Assembly: GCA_002720865.1 (NCBI GenBank)
Contig: PBIO01000014.1
Span: 1,053,793 to 1,117,792, forward strand
Reading direction: 5' to 3'
Origin: Halobacteriovorax sp.
GTDB taxonomy: Bacteria > Bdellovibrionota > Bacteriovoracia > Bacteriovoracales > Bacteriovoracaceae
Length of the DNA stretch: 64,000 nt
Shown here: positions 1 through 8,345 of the stretch, piece after piece
Layout of the letters: each line of letters opens with the position of its first letter
How positions within the stretch are numbered: the stretch's first letter is position 1
Translations under genes and position numbers: made by a program
The notes under the pieces: generated by a model
Told to the model about the DNA's origin: nothing
Database searches by the model: none
What the model saw: the letters and a program-made list of their open reading frames with translations, nothing else

Positions 1-98
1 AACTGATTTTTGCAGGACCGAAGCTTATTAGAAAATCAGCTCCTGGAAAATACGAGGTAGTATCCTCCCATAGAGGGGGATACTATTTCTTAAATTAA
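1..98 (+). CDS. possible 3' end of a truncated gene (partial)
   Basis: Reading frame 3 is open from the window edge to a TAA at 96-98 and ends in residues YYFLN. The other two forward frames are closed by TGA at 4 and TAG at 28. The tail would overlap the 3' end of the convergent gene beginning at 90 and would run through an inverted repeat. Thirty codons are too few to recognise a family, so this is only a possible gene end. Confidence 0.3.
   Translation, partial: LIFAGPKLIRKSAPGKYEVVSSHRGGYYFLN
57..88. terminator. bidirectional terminator-like hairpin
   Basis: AGTATCC at 58-64 pairs with GGATACT at 78-84, with more pairing inside (TCC with GGG apart from one mismatch). TTTCTT follows on the plus strand. 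It lies just downstream of the stop of the minus-strand gene 90-1049 and may serve both converging transcripts. Confidence 0.5.
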
Positions 99-1049
99 GT
101 CTTTGACCTTTGCGACACAAGCTTTAGAACAACAGGCCTTCTCTTTTAGAAATTTTTTGAACTTAAAACGGTTCTTATCACTACGGGAGCAATGACGATT
201 GCTTCCCCATTTATGACCTTTTCCCCATGGGGCATAAGCACTTTGCTTATAGAGTTTTAGAGCGCAGGTGGCATTGGCAACTTGGACTTCATAATTCTCA
301 TAACGTTTAGATTCTTTTATCTCTCTACCTTTTGAGTCACGAACAACCGCCTTACTTGGGTAACAGAGTTGATTCTTTTTTAGAGTAACGGTCTTGCCAC
401 CTGTGTAGGCCCTAGTGCCTTTAGGCTGATTATGCATGGGGTGGATTCCCCAAGGGCCACGACCACCAATTCCAATATTATCACGACCAAATGTTGATTC
501 AGAATTAGAAATACATAAAAAATGCTCGAGAAGATCGTCATGATTTTTAACATCAATGCCATGGCTTGTGTTATCGGATTTAATAGCCGCCTTACAAATT
601 CCGGCCTCTTTTAAGGCTTCGGCTAACTTCTTAAGTCTTTTAATTGTTGAATGATTATCTGGAAGGGCAGAAAACTGTTTACTGGTATAGGCAATCCTTT
701 GAAAGCATGCGTTTGATTCTCCGAGAGTCTGGCGGTTAAGTGAATCGACCACATCGAAAAAGGATAGGGCGGTAAAGCTAAGAGGATCTAAAAAACTAAC
801 ACCTCTTTCTCTAAGCTCTGTTTCAATATCATCAGCAATAATTGGTTCCACTTCTTTTACAAAGGCCTGATCACCTTCTTGTAAAAACCAGGCTGAGTCA
901 TCACCCTTAGTCCGGTTTAAACATTTAAATTGAGTAAGCTCCCCGCTATTGTCGATAGTACAGGTATAATTACTAAAGTCCTGCCTTGACTCCATTGCCA
1001 TAAGGGAAAAAGAAAAAAGAAGACTGATAATTCCGAGTAGTTTTGTCAT
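90..1049 (-). CDS. secreted lysozyme/transglycosylase-like protein
   Basis: 319 aa with a signal peptide (hydrophobic residues about 4-18). Residues 181-204 carry an ESTF motif at about 184, followed 14 residues later by GPWGIHP. This resembles the catalytic Glu (ES) block and the GLMQI-like block of the SLT/lysozyme fold, which cleaves the glycan strands of peptidoglycan. Several Cys residues, including a CC near the C-terminus, suggest disulfides and a periplasmic or exported protein. The C-terminal 60 residues are Lys/Arg-rich. I infer a peptidoglycan-active enzyme. The assignment rests on motif shape only, and the N-terminal 170 residues match nothing I recognise. The gene is monocistronic, with a terminator-like hairpin directly downstream. 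Confidence 0.6.
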   Translation of the reverse strand: MTKLLGIISLLFSFSLMAMESRQDFSNYTCTIDNSGELTQFKCLNRTKGDDSAWFLQEGDQAFVKEVEPIIADDIETELRERGVSFLDPLSFTALSFFDVVDSLNRQTLGESNACFQRIAYTSKQFSALPDNHSTIKRLKKLAEALKEAGICKAAIKSDNTSHGIDVKNHDDLLEHFLCISNSESTFGRDNIGIGGRGPWGIHPMHNQPKGTRAYTGGKTVTLKKNQLCYPSKAVVRDSKGREIKESKRYENYEVQVANATCALKLYKQSAYAPWGKGHKWGSNRHCSRSDKNRFKFKKFLKEKACCSKACVAKVKDLI

Positions 1050-1166
1050 AGAACCTTATCGTCAGATGTTGCTTATTTACTTATATTAAATGGATACCTG
1101 TCTTAGGCCTAAAAAAGGGGTAAGTGGCTGTTTATTTGATAAATTAGGTGCCTTGTTTCTAGGAAA

Positions 1167-3062
1167 TTAGAAAATAATATTCCAAATAGAATAGATATTC
1201 ATAAAGAAGGGGTTCCACTTATTGCGGCGAACCTGCTCTTCTTCTCGTTTCCAAAGTCTTAAGTCTTTTGCGTACTCCCCATAGCCAAGCTGATAGCTGG
1301 TTGGGTTTTTATGTTTTGAGAAAACCTTGGCCTTAGGGTAACGCTCAAATTCATTAACATGAGTGTCCATTAAAGGTTTAGCTTTGGCCCTGTACTCTCG
1401 GGCTTTTTGGATATGCTCAGCTCTTCGCGGGGACTTCTTTTGATAACGAAGGGCCATTCTTAACTGGCGAGCGTGATGAATCCTAAGGAAAGTCACATCC
1501 ATTAAATCCCTTAGTTCTTTATTTTTAATTTTAGCCGTGCTTGGTAGCTCATCAATGGCATTTGATAATTTTAAAATTTCTTCTTCATTAAGCTCTGGAT
1601 TCTTGGCCAGCTCTTTTAAAAGATTCCTGTCGTGAATTCTATGTTTTTTAGAAATCTCATCTTGAAAATTCGCCGCGGTGATCATGGAGATGATCCCATT
1701 CTTTTTAATATGTTTTGTTTGAAAGTCGACGATGGCCTTCCACGATTCCTGGTCTTCCCCAAGAAGTTTAAGCCCAATCATAGGATCAAAAGCGTACTCC
1801 TTATTGGACATAAGCGCCACGGTCCAGTCCATTAGCCAGTAGCCTAGCTCGTGACCAGTGGTGAAATTAATATGCCCCTCGAGATTTTCCAAAGAAAGAT
1901 TTTTCATATCTTCTGCTCTGGAGGTGAGGTAGTCCGTCAAAAGTAGGGGAACATCCACATCCATAAAAATAAAATAGCTTGTTTCCGGGTAATACCAGGT
2001 GGGACGCTTACTTTTTTCCCTAAGAGTAAAGTCTCTAATCTCAAAAAAGTTTTCATTTCCATACATGGGTACATGCTCATCGTAGAGACCGTAAAACATT
2101 ACCGTGTGAGGGAAAATCCCAACAGTGCTATTGGTGTACTGAGGTAAGAAATTAAAGTTTCCGTATTCCGGATGAGTTTGATTTGAAGAGACATGCACTT
2201 TTATAAAAAGCTGACGCTCCATGGGATTTAAGACGGAAGCTGCTCCCTCCATCCAACCAATGGCGCGCTTATATGCAACAGGAGTAAATTCCGATGTTCC
2301 TGCTTCCATAGTCAAAAAAGAAAAGTCGATTCCATTGGCCACTTTCTTAAGTTTTTTCTTTAGGGCCTTCTGGGAACCAACACCCGTTACTGCCCGAAGA
2401 AGATTTAAAAGCTTAAAAGAATTTTGTTGGTGAAGAGCCGCTCCAAGAGAAATCCCCGGATAGATGCCTAGCTCTTTGGCCAACTTAAATGGCGCTTTTA
2501 AATTTCGATAGATTCTCTTTTTCTTTTGGCGAACCAAATTAAGATCAAAAATATTTTGATAGTTCCGGGCCATCCAGCGCACAAAGTCCATAGCAATTTC
2601 AGTCTTGCCCATTAAAAAACCATGAACCCACTCGTTGGGGTGGAGAGTATGTAAATGAAATCCACGAAATTTAAAGGCAGGCTCAAACTTAAAAGTCTTT
2701 TGGCAGCTCTTTAATAGGTCGACTTCGTGGGGAGAGATCTGAATCCGTGGATGAGGAAAATAAAAGCCTAGCTTTTGAAGCCCATAATAGAAGACCGAAG
2801 ACCATTCCTCATCGTTTGCCATGACCGTGAGCTTGACCTGATTATCTTGGCATTGGATCTCAACTTGATTTAGTGGAGAGTTACTTCTTGAGAATTGAAT
2901 TTTATTTGAATCAAGCTTAGCCTTTCTAAGAATTAAAAGAAGATCAGAAGAAACGGACTCTTCCTTGGCCACAACGAGCTTCATCTTCGATGGAACCACA
3001 TCCGCATGGGCGCTGGCGCTTAATCCTAGGACCAAGACTACAATGGTAAAAAGCTTATTCAT
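1167..3062 (-). CDS. secreted glycosidase-like protein (GH20/DUF4838-type N-terminal architecture)
   Basis: 631 aa with a clean signal peptide (MNKLFTIVVLVLGLSASAHA). Residues about 85-110 (YGLQKLGFYFPHP) and about 130-140 (FKFRGFHLHT) resemble two junctions: the small alpha/beta domain found before the barrel in GH20, alpha-glucuronidase and DUF4838 proteins, and the start of the barrel itself. The C-terminal quarter is rich in Lys/Arg and helical. No catalytic acid pair could be assigned with confidence. The likely role is in polysaccharide or peptidoglycan sugar binding or hydrolysis outside the cytoplasm. It is transcribed alone, with 117 bases between it and the lysozyme-like gene downstream. 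Confidence 0.5.
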   Translation of the reverse strand: MNKLFTIVVLVLGLSASAHADVVPSKMKLVVAKEESVSSDLLLILRKAKLDSNKIQFSRSNSPLNQVEIQCQDNQVKLTVMANDEEWSSVFYYGLQKLGFYFPHPRIQISPHEVDLLKSCQKTFKFEPAFKFRGFHLHTLHPNEWVHGFLMGKTEIAMDFVRWMARNYQNIFDLNLVRQKKKRIYRNLKAPFKLAKELGIYPGISLGAALHQQNSFKLLNLLRAVTGVGSQKALKKKLKKVANGIDFSFLTMEAGTSEFTPVAYKRAIGWMEGAASVLNPMERQLFIKVHVSSNQTHPEYGNFNFLPQYTNSTVGIFPHTVMFYGLYDEHVPMYGNENFFEIRDFTLREKSKRPTWYYPETSYFIFMDVDVPLLLTDYLTSRAEDMKNLSLENLEGHINFTTGHELGYWLMDWTVALMSNKEYAFDPMIGLKLLGEDQESWKAIVDFQTKHIKKNGIISMITAANFQDEISKKHRIHDRNLLKELAKNPELNEEEILKLSNAIDELPSTAKIKNKELRDLMDVTFLRIHHARQLRMALRYQKKSPRRAEHIQKAREYRAKAKPLMDTHVNEFERYPKAKVFSKHKNPTSYQLGYGEYAKDLRLWKREEEQVRRNKWNPFFMNIYSIWNIIF

Positions 3063-3274
3063 AATTCCTCATTTCGCGTAAATACCTTCTAACAAAATGG
3101 GACTTTTTAAAATTAAATTGAAGATTTTTCACTGGAGCAAATACCCAATTACGGGGACTTACTTGGAGAAAGAGAGTAAAGAGGCAAGGAACACCGTTTG
3201 TATTAAGGGGCGCAAGGTGTTACTTTGAGTTCATAAGCGACCCACAACGGGGAGCATTTTTTTTAGGATTTATT

Positions 3275-3472
3275 ATGAGTACAGGTACAGTTAAATTTTT
3301 CAATGAAGCAAAAGGTTTTGGTTTTATCACTCCAGAAGGTGGAGGGGACGATCTTTTTGTTCATGCAACTGGGCTTGAAGGTACCAGCTACCTCAACGAA
3401 AATGACAAAGTTGAGTATGAAGTTGGTGAAGGTCAAAAAGGACCATGTGCCGTTCAAGTAAGAAAATTATAA
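3275..3472 (+). CDS. csp: cold-shock domain protein (CspA family)
   Basis: 65 aa, a single cold-shock OB-fold. It has the RNP1-type block KGFGFI at 14-19 and the RNP2-type block DLFVHA at 27-32, which bind single-stranded RNA/DNA. The length is typical of the family. The ATG follows a roughly 100-base untranslated stretch. A strong rho-independent terminator ends the unit at 3505-3530, so it is a monocistronic gene. CspA-type proteins melt mRNA structure in the cytoplasm; whether this copy is cold-induced cannot be told from the sequence. Confidence 0.95.
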   Translation: MSTGTVKFFNEAKGFGFITPEGGGDDLFVHATGLEGTSYLNENDKVEYEVGEGQKGPCAVQVRKL

Positions 3473-3504
3473 TAGGTAAAAATCAAATTATATTTTTTTA
3501 AGGA

Positions 3505-3530
3505 AGGGAGCTTTTTAGCTCCCTTTTTTT
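3505..3530 (+). terminator. rho-independent terminator of the cold-shock gene
   Basis: GGGAGC at 3506-3511 and GCTCCC at 3518-3523 form a 6-bp stem with loop TTTTTA, followed by a run of T. It starts 33 bases after the stop codon of the cold-shock gene. Confidence 0.85.
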
Positions 3531-3618
3531 GGGTCAAATCGGAATAGGTCCGGCCAGAATAGGTTTATTTAGCCGATGAATTCGCTAAAGTATTTTTGTG
3601 AATTTCCGATAAGCTGGA

Positions 3619-4770
3619 ATGAGAGAACACACAAAAAGATCTAAGTTGTTGTTAATTATAACTTTATTAGTAACATCTTCTATAATGGCCAAAGCCCCTG
3701 AGCAAAAAGGCCAAAAGAATCATCAGGCTAATATTGAAGCGGCCCAGGCTCATGTGGATTTCTTGCTCAATAATCTAGATCGCTATCCTGCCAATATTGG
3801 AGTTGAACCGAAGAAAAAGTATGATTCTTTTGCAGAAAGAGTGGCGGCGGTAGATGAAGTTTTTGCAAGCTATTCAGTAGAAGCAGGTAAGCGAGATCCA
3901 TTTTTCGAATCATCTAATACGACTAAGCCGATAGTTAAATTCTTTAATGAAGTTCTTAGTGAATACGAAAGTGCCTTTCTTGAAATTAATGGAAAAAAAG
4001 CGACAGATAAAGATAGAAAAGAATATATAGAAAGAAAATTTCCTGGGGTTAAATACGAATCCCTAAAAAAACTATTAGTTACTAGCCATAAGGCTCAAAG
4101 GAAACATGCTCAAAAGGATCAGGCTTTTTGGGACGATTTATCTAAGAAAAAAGAAGGATTAGTCTCTGTATGGCCTGAACTTTCAAATGCTGTACACCCC
4201 AAAATAACGGCAGCAGAATTTAAAAAATATCTACCAGAGCTTTCGCAAGATAGTGATTGCTCCATAAAAAAAATAGAAACTTTACAAAGAAGTGACGGAG
4301 AATACTTAAGAATCTTTATTAACGATAAGACCTTTTTTGATGTTAAGGCCGACGCCATTACCGTAAACACTCCTTTTTCAAGAGGCTATAAAAGCAATGG
4401 AACTAAAACTCCATTTAGTATTGAACTTGGAAAAACTCAGTGGACAGATGAGCACGCCATTCTAAGATTTGATAAAGATGGAGTCCTTAAAAAGATTCTT
4501 TTTAAGAAGATTGGCACTGAAATTAATACGGCTTGGATTGACTCACTTCATACCTTTTTAAACACGGGAAGCTATGAAGGGTTATCTAAAGAGCATGTAG
4601 ATAAAAAAATCAATTACCGCTGTGAAGTAGATGCTAGTCCTAAAAGTGGTGAACTCAAATCCACGGCTTCTAAGGCACTTATGGATAGTAATCGAGAGGC
4701 TGGAAAACATATACCAGCTGAACTTGATCAAGCTGGGAAAAATAAAGAAGGTAATTCAATACGGAAATAA
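3619..4770 (+). CDS. secreted hypothetical protein
   Basis: 383 aa. The N-terminus has a basic stretch and then a hydrophobic signal segment ending at MAKAPEQ (about residues 10-25), so it is probably exported. The mature part is rich in Lys and Glu, has a few Cys (around 215 and 345) and ends in a low-complexity hydrophilic tail. No known domain is recognised. It stands alone between the cold-shock gene and a convergent membrane-protein gene. Confidence 0.6.
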   Translation: MREHTKRSKLLLIITLLVTSSIMAKAPEQKGQKNHQANIEAAQAHVDFLLNNLDRYPANIGVEPKKKYDSFAERVAAVDEVFASYSVEAGKRDPFFESSNTTKPIVKFFNEVLSEYESAFLEINGKKATDKDRKEYIERKFPGVKYESLKKLLVTSHKAQRKHAQKDQAFWDDLSKKKEGLVSVWPELSNAVHPKITAAEFKKYLPELSQDSDCSIKKIETLQRSDGEYLRIFINDKTFFDVKADAITVNTPFSRGYKSNGTKTPFSIELGKTQWTDEHAILRFDKDGVLKKILFKKIGTEINTAWIDSLHTFLNTGSYEGLSKEHVDKKINYRCEVDASPKSGELKSTASKALMDSNREAGKHIPAELDQAGKNKEGNSIRK

Positions 4771-4798
4771 AATTATCTAGAATTCAAACTGATCGCTT

Positions 4799-5629
4799 TT
4801 ACTTTCTTCGAAGACCCTGAAAAATAAGGCTGTATATGAGAAGAACAGTGAAAAACATAAGGAATAACGAAAGAAGAAAACTCTTATCATTCGAGTACAG
4901 TTTAAACTCATGAATCAGATCAAAGTTTTTAAAAACCGAATAGAAGTATTCTTTAGAAGAATCTTTTGTTTTTTCCCAGGAAAAATAAAACCCCGTTGAG
5001 CTGCACAGACAAAAAAACAAGGTGGCAACAAATGCGCCTTTTCTAAAGGAAACGAGCATTTTATCCAGTTCATTTTTACTATAAATAATTTCGCGGGCCT
5101 TTAAAGATTCCTCGTCTTCTAGCTTCGCCTTTAGAAGAGATTTTGTGAACTGCTCGAGAAGTCCTTTAGACTTAATATATTGATAAAGGATCATTGGAAC
5201 GAGCAGCAAAAGAGCTATATAGATTCCAAGCACTAGGGTAGAGGGGCTAACATAAAAAAAGCCCACAGAACCTGCAATTCCAAAGGATAAAAAGGCTAGA
5301 GGAAAGACCCACTGAATCTTTGTTTTTAGTCTTACGTATTCGGGACCGTCATCAAGGGAGAGCACCTTTACTTTGTCGCCGATTCGTTGGTGAATATCGT
5401 TTGAACCGTAGCTTGCTGTAAAAAGGTATTCCTTCCCTTTAAAATGATACTTAATTAAGGGGCGATACATAGTCGCTTTGGCCTTCCCATTAGTTCTAGA
5501 GATATATCTTTCAATTCCAAAAACCGTCCCCTTAAGCGTCTTTCCTTTGTTTTTAAAATAAAGATAGAGCCCACTAAAGCCTAGACCAAAGAGAGTAAAA
5601 ATTCCGCTGACGATTAGGATGACATACAT
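4799..5629 (-). CDS. membrane protein, DUF3592-like
   Basis: 276 aa. A first transmembrane helix (about 3-25) is followed by a soluble beta-rich stretch of about 90 residues (GKTLKGTV to DDGPEYV). This has the layout of DUF3592, in which a small extracytoplasmic domain sits between membrane helices. Further hydrophobic helices lie at about 108-128, 131-150, 195-215 and 253-272. The function of the family is unknown. It converges on the secreted-protein gene at 3619-4770 with 28 bases between the stop codons. Confidence 0.6.
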   Translation of the reverse strand: MYVILIVSGIFTLFGLGFSGLYLYFKNKGKTLKGTVFGIERYISRTNGKAKATMYRPLIKYHFKGKEYLFTASYGSNDIHQRIGDKVKVLSLDDGPEYVRLKTKIQWVFPLAFLSFGIAGSVGFFYVSPSTLVLGIYIALLLLVPMILYQYIKSKGLLEQFTKSLLKAKLEDEESLKAREIIYSKNELDKMLVSFRKGAFVATLFFCLCSSTGFYFSWEKTKDSSKEYFYSVFKNFDLIHEFKLYSNDKSFLLSLFLMFFTVLLIYSLIFQGLRRK

Positions 5630-5714
5630 AGATTATTTAACCTTCTGCGTAAAAAGAAGTAAGGGGGAGGAGAAATTTTATCATGGGTCTATTATACCTT
5701 AAAACTGCGAAAAT

Positions 5715-6338
5715 TTAGAAAACAAGAACACAAAGATGACGGCTTAAGGCCTCAATATTTTCGGGGTACTCTTCTTTAAATTCTTTTTTTATATAAGTGT
5801 GAAAGAGGGAATAAAAAATCTTATCTCCTGCGGCCGTACCATGGTGTACCCAGCGACCAGTTGCGTTTTTAACTTTGTCGACTCGATCTCTTCTCGCCGC
5901 TTCAAGCCAGGCATCTAAAACTTCTCGGTGATAATTAATTCCTTTTATCAAATCCTCGCGCATTTTAATTAATCTTTTATCTTCGAGCTTCATATTCTTC
6001 ATTTCAAAAATAATTTCTAAATAATAATCCCGGTAGGGAGCAGAGCGGGGAAGATCCCCTTTATCAATTTTTCCAATGAACTCAAGAAGTAGAACCTTTT
6101 CAATCACGGCCATATCAGTAAGACTAAAAAGTTTTTCTATCTGCTTGGCCACTTCAGGTTTTAAATTACTTTGATCCCCATTATAGGGTTTATAAGGTTT
6201 ATTAAAACGAGCATAGGCATCCACAAGATTCTTTCGCTCAGTGATCACGTCTTTATCATAACGAAAAGATTCAAAACCCTTGGCAAAACTCACTTGGGCT
6301 AGAAGGAAAAAAATAAGGAAATAGGATATTTGTCTCAC
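5715..6338 (-). CDS. secreted hypothetical protein
   Basis: 207 aa with a signal peptide (hydrophobic 5-19, ending SFAKGF). The start is GTG at 6338, preceded by AAGG. The mature part is charged and mostly helical, with no recognised domain. It ends in a hydrophobic CVLVF tail. It is divergent from the aldo/keto reductase gene; the 83-base spacer contains a dispersed GGTACC repeat. Confidence 0.55.
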   Translation of the reverse strand: MRQISYFLIFFLLAQVSFAKGFESFRYDKDVITERKNLVDAYARFNKPYKPYNGDQSNLKPEVAKQIEKLFSLTDMAVIEKVLLLEFIGKIDKGDLPRSAPYRDYYLEIIFEMKNMKLEDKRLIKMREDLIKGINYHREVLDAWLEAARRDRVDKVKNATGRWVHHGTAAGDKIFYSLFHTYIKKEFKEEYPENIEALSRHLCVLVF

Positions 6339-6373
6339 CTTAACTTATCGATTTTTTTAGAGAAAACCTTTAG

Positions 6374-6400
6374 TGCATATTTGCAAGTGACCAGGTACCT
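6374..6400 (-). repeat. dispersed AGGTACCTGG repeat, copy 1
   Basis: Read on the minus strand this is AGGTACCTGGTCACTTG followed by an AT-rich tail ending in TGCA. It matches the other copies except for one base in the TTACTTG half. It lies between the divergent genes at 6338 and 6422, 22 bases before the reductase start, so it could affect either promoter. An adjacent AGTACCT partial copy is seen at 6401-6407. Confidence 0.7.
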
Positions 6401-6421
6401 AGTACCTAGTATGATTAGGGC

Positions 6422-7210
6422 ATGAAACTTATATACGGAACTGCATGGAAAAAAGAGCGCACTGCTGAACTGGTCGAACTGGCCCTTAAGACTGGGTTTA
6501 AAGGTGTGGACACTGCTTGCCAGCCTAAACATTATAATGAACCTGGTGTAGGTGAGGGCATTGCGAACTCTGGAATTAAGCGCGAGGATTTATTCCTTCA
6601 AACCAAGTTCACTTCCATCGCTGGTCAGGATCCAGAGACTATTCCCTACGATCCAAGTGCCCCCCTTGAAGCGCAAATTAAAAAATCCCTAGAAACTTCC
6701 CTTGTGAATTTAAAAACAGACTACTTAGATTCCCTCGTTATGCATTCACTGATGAATTCTTTTGAGGAGACTTTAGAGGGATGGAAAGTCATGGAGAGTT
6801 TTGTCAGAGATGGCAAAGTCAGGCAGCTTGGAATTTCTAATTGCTATGACGATGAATATTTCAAGGCCCTTTATGAAAAGACAGAATTAAAACCGGCCGT
6901 TTTACAAAACCGCTTCTACGCCGATAGCGGCTACGATGTTGAGCTAAGGGCCTTTTGCAAAGATAAGGGCATAACCTATCAATCCTTTTGGACCTTAAGC
7001 GCCAACCCACATATTTTAGAAGGCCAAACAGTTATGGACCTTGCCAAAAAATACGGCACCACCCCCGCAGTTATTCTCTACCGCTGCCTAAGCGAGACCG
7101 GCGTGGTCCCTCTTTGCGGAACCAAGTCCGAAGTGCATATGAAAGAAGACCTTGCCCTTTACGATTTTGAAATTAGCGCGGATGAGGTTTCAAGGGTAAT
7201 CCCTTCGTAG
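6422..7210 (+). CDS. aldo/keto reductase
   Basis: 262 aa, an NADPH-dependent carbonyl reductase of the AKR superfamily (TIM barrel, cytoplasmic). The catalytic tetrad is visible: Asp30 (GVDTA), Tyr38 (HYNEPGVG), Lys62 (QTKFT) and His108 (VMHSL). GISN at about 137 and the cofactor-binding C-terminal stretch also fit. It is shorter than the usual 270-320 aa, mostly in C-terminal loop C, which sets substrate range. The substrate cannot be predicted. It is transcribed alone. Confidence 0.85.
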   Translation: MKLIYGTAWKKERTAELVELALKTGFKGVDTACQPKHYNEPGVGEGIANSGIKREDLFLQTKFTSIAGQDPETIPYDPSAPLEAQIKKSLETSLVNLKTDYLDSLVMHSLMNSFEETLEGWKVMESFVRDGKVRQLGISNCYDDEYFKALYEKTELKPAVLQNRFYADSGYDVELRAFCKDKGITYQSFWTLSANPHILEGQTVMDLAKKYGTTPAVILYRCLSETGVVPLCGTKSEVHMKEDLALYDFEISADEVSRVIPS

Positions 7211-7334
7211 CGGAGTCGCTTCGTGTTAAAAAAGGTCCGGAGCGGACCTGTTCAAAGTGAAATATTCAGTCTCCATTAAGAATTTAATTTTTCCAATTTA
7301 GATTTAAAGACTTAAAAAAGTAATTGGAGAGATT

Positions 7335-7844
7335 ATGATTACACCTAAAATAATTGAAAAAAAGATTTATATTATTAGGGATACGAAGGTAATGCTCGAT
7401 AGTGATCTGGCTGACCTTTATGGTGTAGAGACTAAATACCTCAATAGACAAGTTAAACGTAATTTAGAGAGATTTCCTAAAGAGTTTATGTTTCAGTTAA
7501 GCAAAATTGAATTTGACTCTTTGAAGTGCCAATTTGGCACTTCAAAAAAAGGACGTGGAGGAAAGCAGAAACTTCCTTTTGTATTCACTGAATATGGAAT
7601 AGCTGCATTGTCGGGTGTTATAAATAGTCCCATCGCAATCCGTTGCAATATCGCAATAATCAAAACCTTTATTGAAATGAGGAAAGTACTAAAGCAAGAT
7701 GAATCTCTTAGTCAGAAGCTAGAAAAACTTGAAGAGGGTACTAATCAGATGTTTAAAGTTGTTTTTGAAAGGCTAGATGACTTAGAAGCGGTGGCTCCAC
7801 TACTTCCACCTCGTCGAACGAAAATTGGATTTAAAAAAAACTAA
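7335..7844 (+). CDS. ORF6N domain protein
   Basis: 169 aa. Residues 5-95 match the ORF6N domain: KIYIIRDTKVMLDSDLADLYGVETKYLNRQ, then RFPKEFMFQL and FTEYGIAALSGVI. This DNA-binding domain is common in phage antirepressors and mobile-element proteins. The C-terminus (about 115-150) looks like coiled coil. The start has a good GGAGAG ribosome site 5 bases upstream. It is probably a phage or mobile-element relic that is still intact. A perfect 25-base inverted repeat lies inside the coding sequence (see 7521-7545). Confidence 0.85.
   Translation: MITPKIIEKKIYIIRDTKVMLDSDLADLYGVETKYLNRQVKRNLERFPKEFMFQLSKIEFDSLKCQFGTSKKGRGGKQKLPFVFTEYGIAALSGVINSPIAIRCNIAIIKTFIEMRKVLKQDESLSQKLEKLEEGTNQMFKVVFERLDDLEAVAPLLPPRRTKIGFKKN
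7521..7545. repeat. perfect inverted repeat inside the ORF6N gene
   Basis: Arms TTGAAGTGCCAA and TTGGCACTTCAA are perfect 12-bp complements separated by a single T. The sequence codes for LKCQFGTSK in the linker between the two conserved halves of the ORF6N domain. It could form a cruciform or hairpin in DNA or mRNA, or be a dyad for the protein's own binding; this is inference. Confidence 0.8.
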
Positions 7845-7852
7845 TTAATTTC

Positions 7853-8275
7853 TTACAAGTCTTTAAATTTAGGAATAAGCTTTTTAGGAAGTCTCTTGAT
7901 AGGTTTACAGCCTTTAATTTCATTGCAGAGCTTATGGGTCAGTTGAATATTGGATTTTTCGTCTTCACCTCCAGCACCTAGTGGAAGAATATGATCGAGC
8001 GAGGCGTCGTCCAATCGTCTAATCCACCTATGACAAAGTTGGCATAGAGGCTCTCTTTTCCAAAGCTCCTCTTTTAGACCCTTAAACTTTTTTCGATTCT
8101 TCTTTTTTTTATATGGACTAATAACTCTATACAGAAGTGACTTTCTCTCTTGATCAGAATAATTGAATTTAAGGTGAGGGTAATATGCTCCGAGAGTACA
8201 GGTATCACACTTCAGGCCGTCTTCATGAAAATTTAGGACGGCTTCTTCTTGGCAAATAAGGCAGGAACCAAACAT
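7853..8275 (-). CDS. HNH endonuclease
   Basis: 140 aa. The C-terminal half is an HNH motif: CQLCHRW, then LDHILPLGAGGEDEKSNIQLTHKLCN, with paired Cys for zinc and the DH, N and H catalytic residues. The N-terminus has a second pair of CxxC motifs (CLIC at 5-8, CDTC at 23-26), probably a zinc ribbon. Proteins of this type nick or cut DNA and are typical of phages, restriction islands and homing elements. Its 3' end is 8 bases from the convergent ORF6N gene, so the two look like one accessory insertion. Confidence 0.85.
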   Translation of the reverse strand: MFGSCLICQEEAVLNFHEDGLKCDTCTLGAYYPHLKFNYSDQERKSLLYRVISPYKKKKNRKKFKGLKEELWKREPLCQLCHRWIRRLDDASLDHILPLGAGGEDEKSNIQLTHKLCNEIKGCKPIKRLPKKLIPKFKDL

Positions 8276-8345
8276 GCATATATTCTAAAACCCATTCTTA
8301 TTTTAATCCATTGCACTCATGAAAAACTCCGCAAGAGTTTAGTTT

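Noticed and set aside
7230-7252. Terminator after the aldo/keto reductase gene
   Set aside because: AGGTCCG and CGGACCT form a stem, but no T-run follows, so it was not listed.
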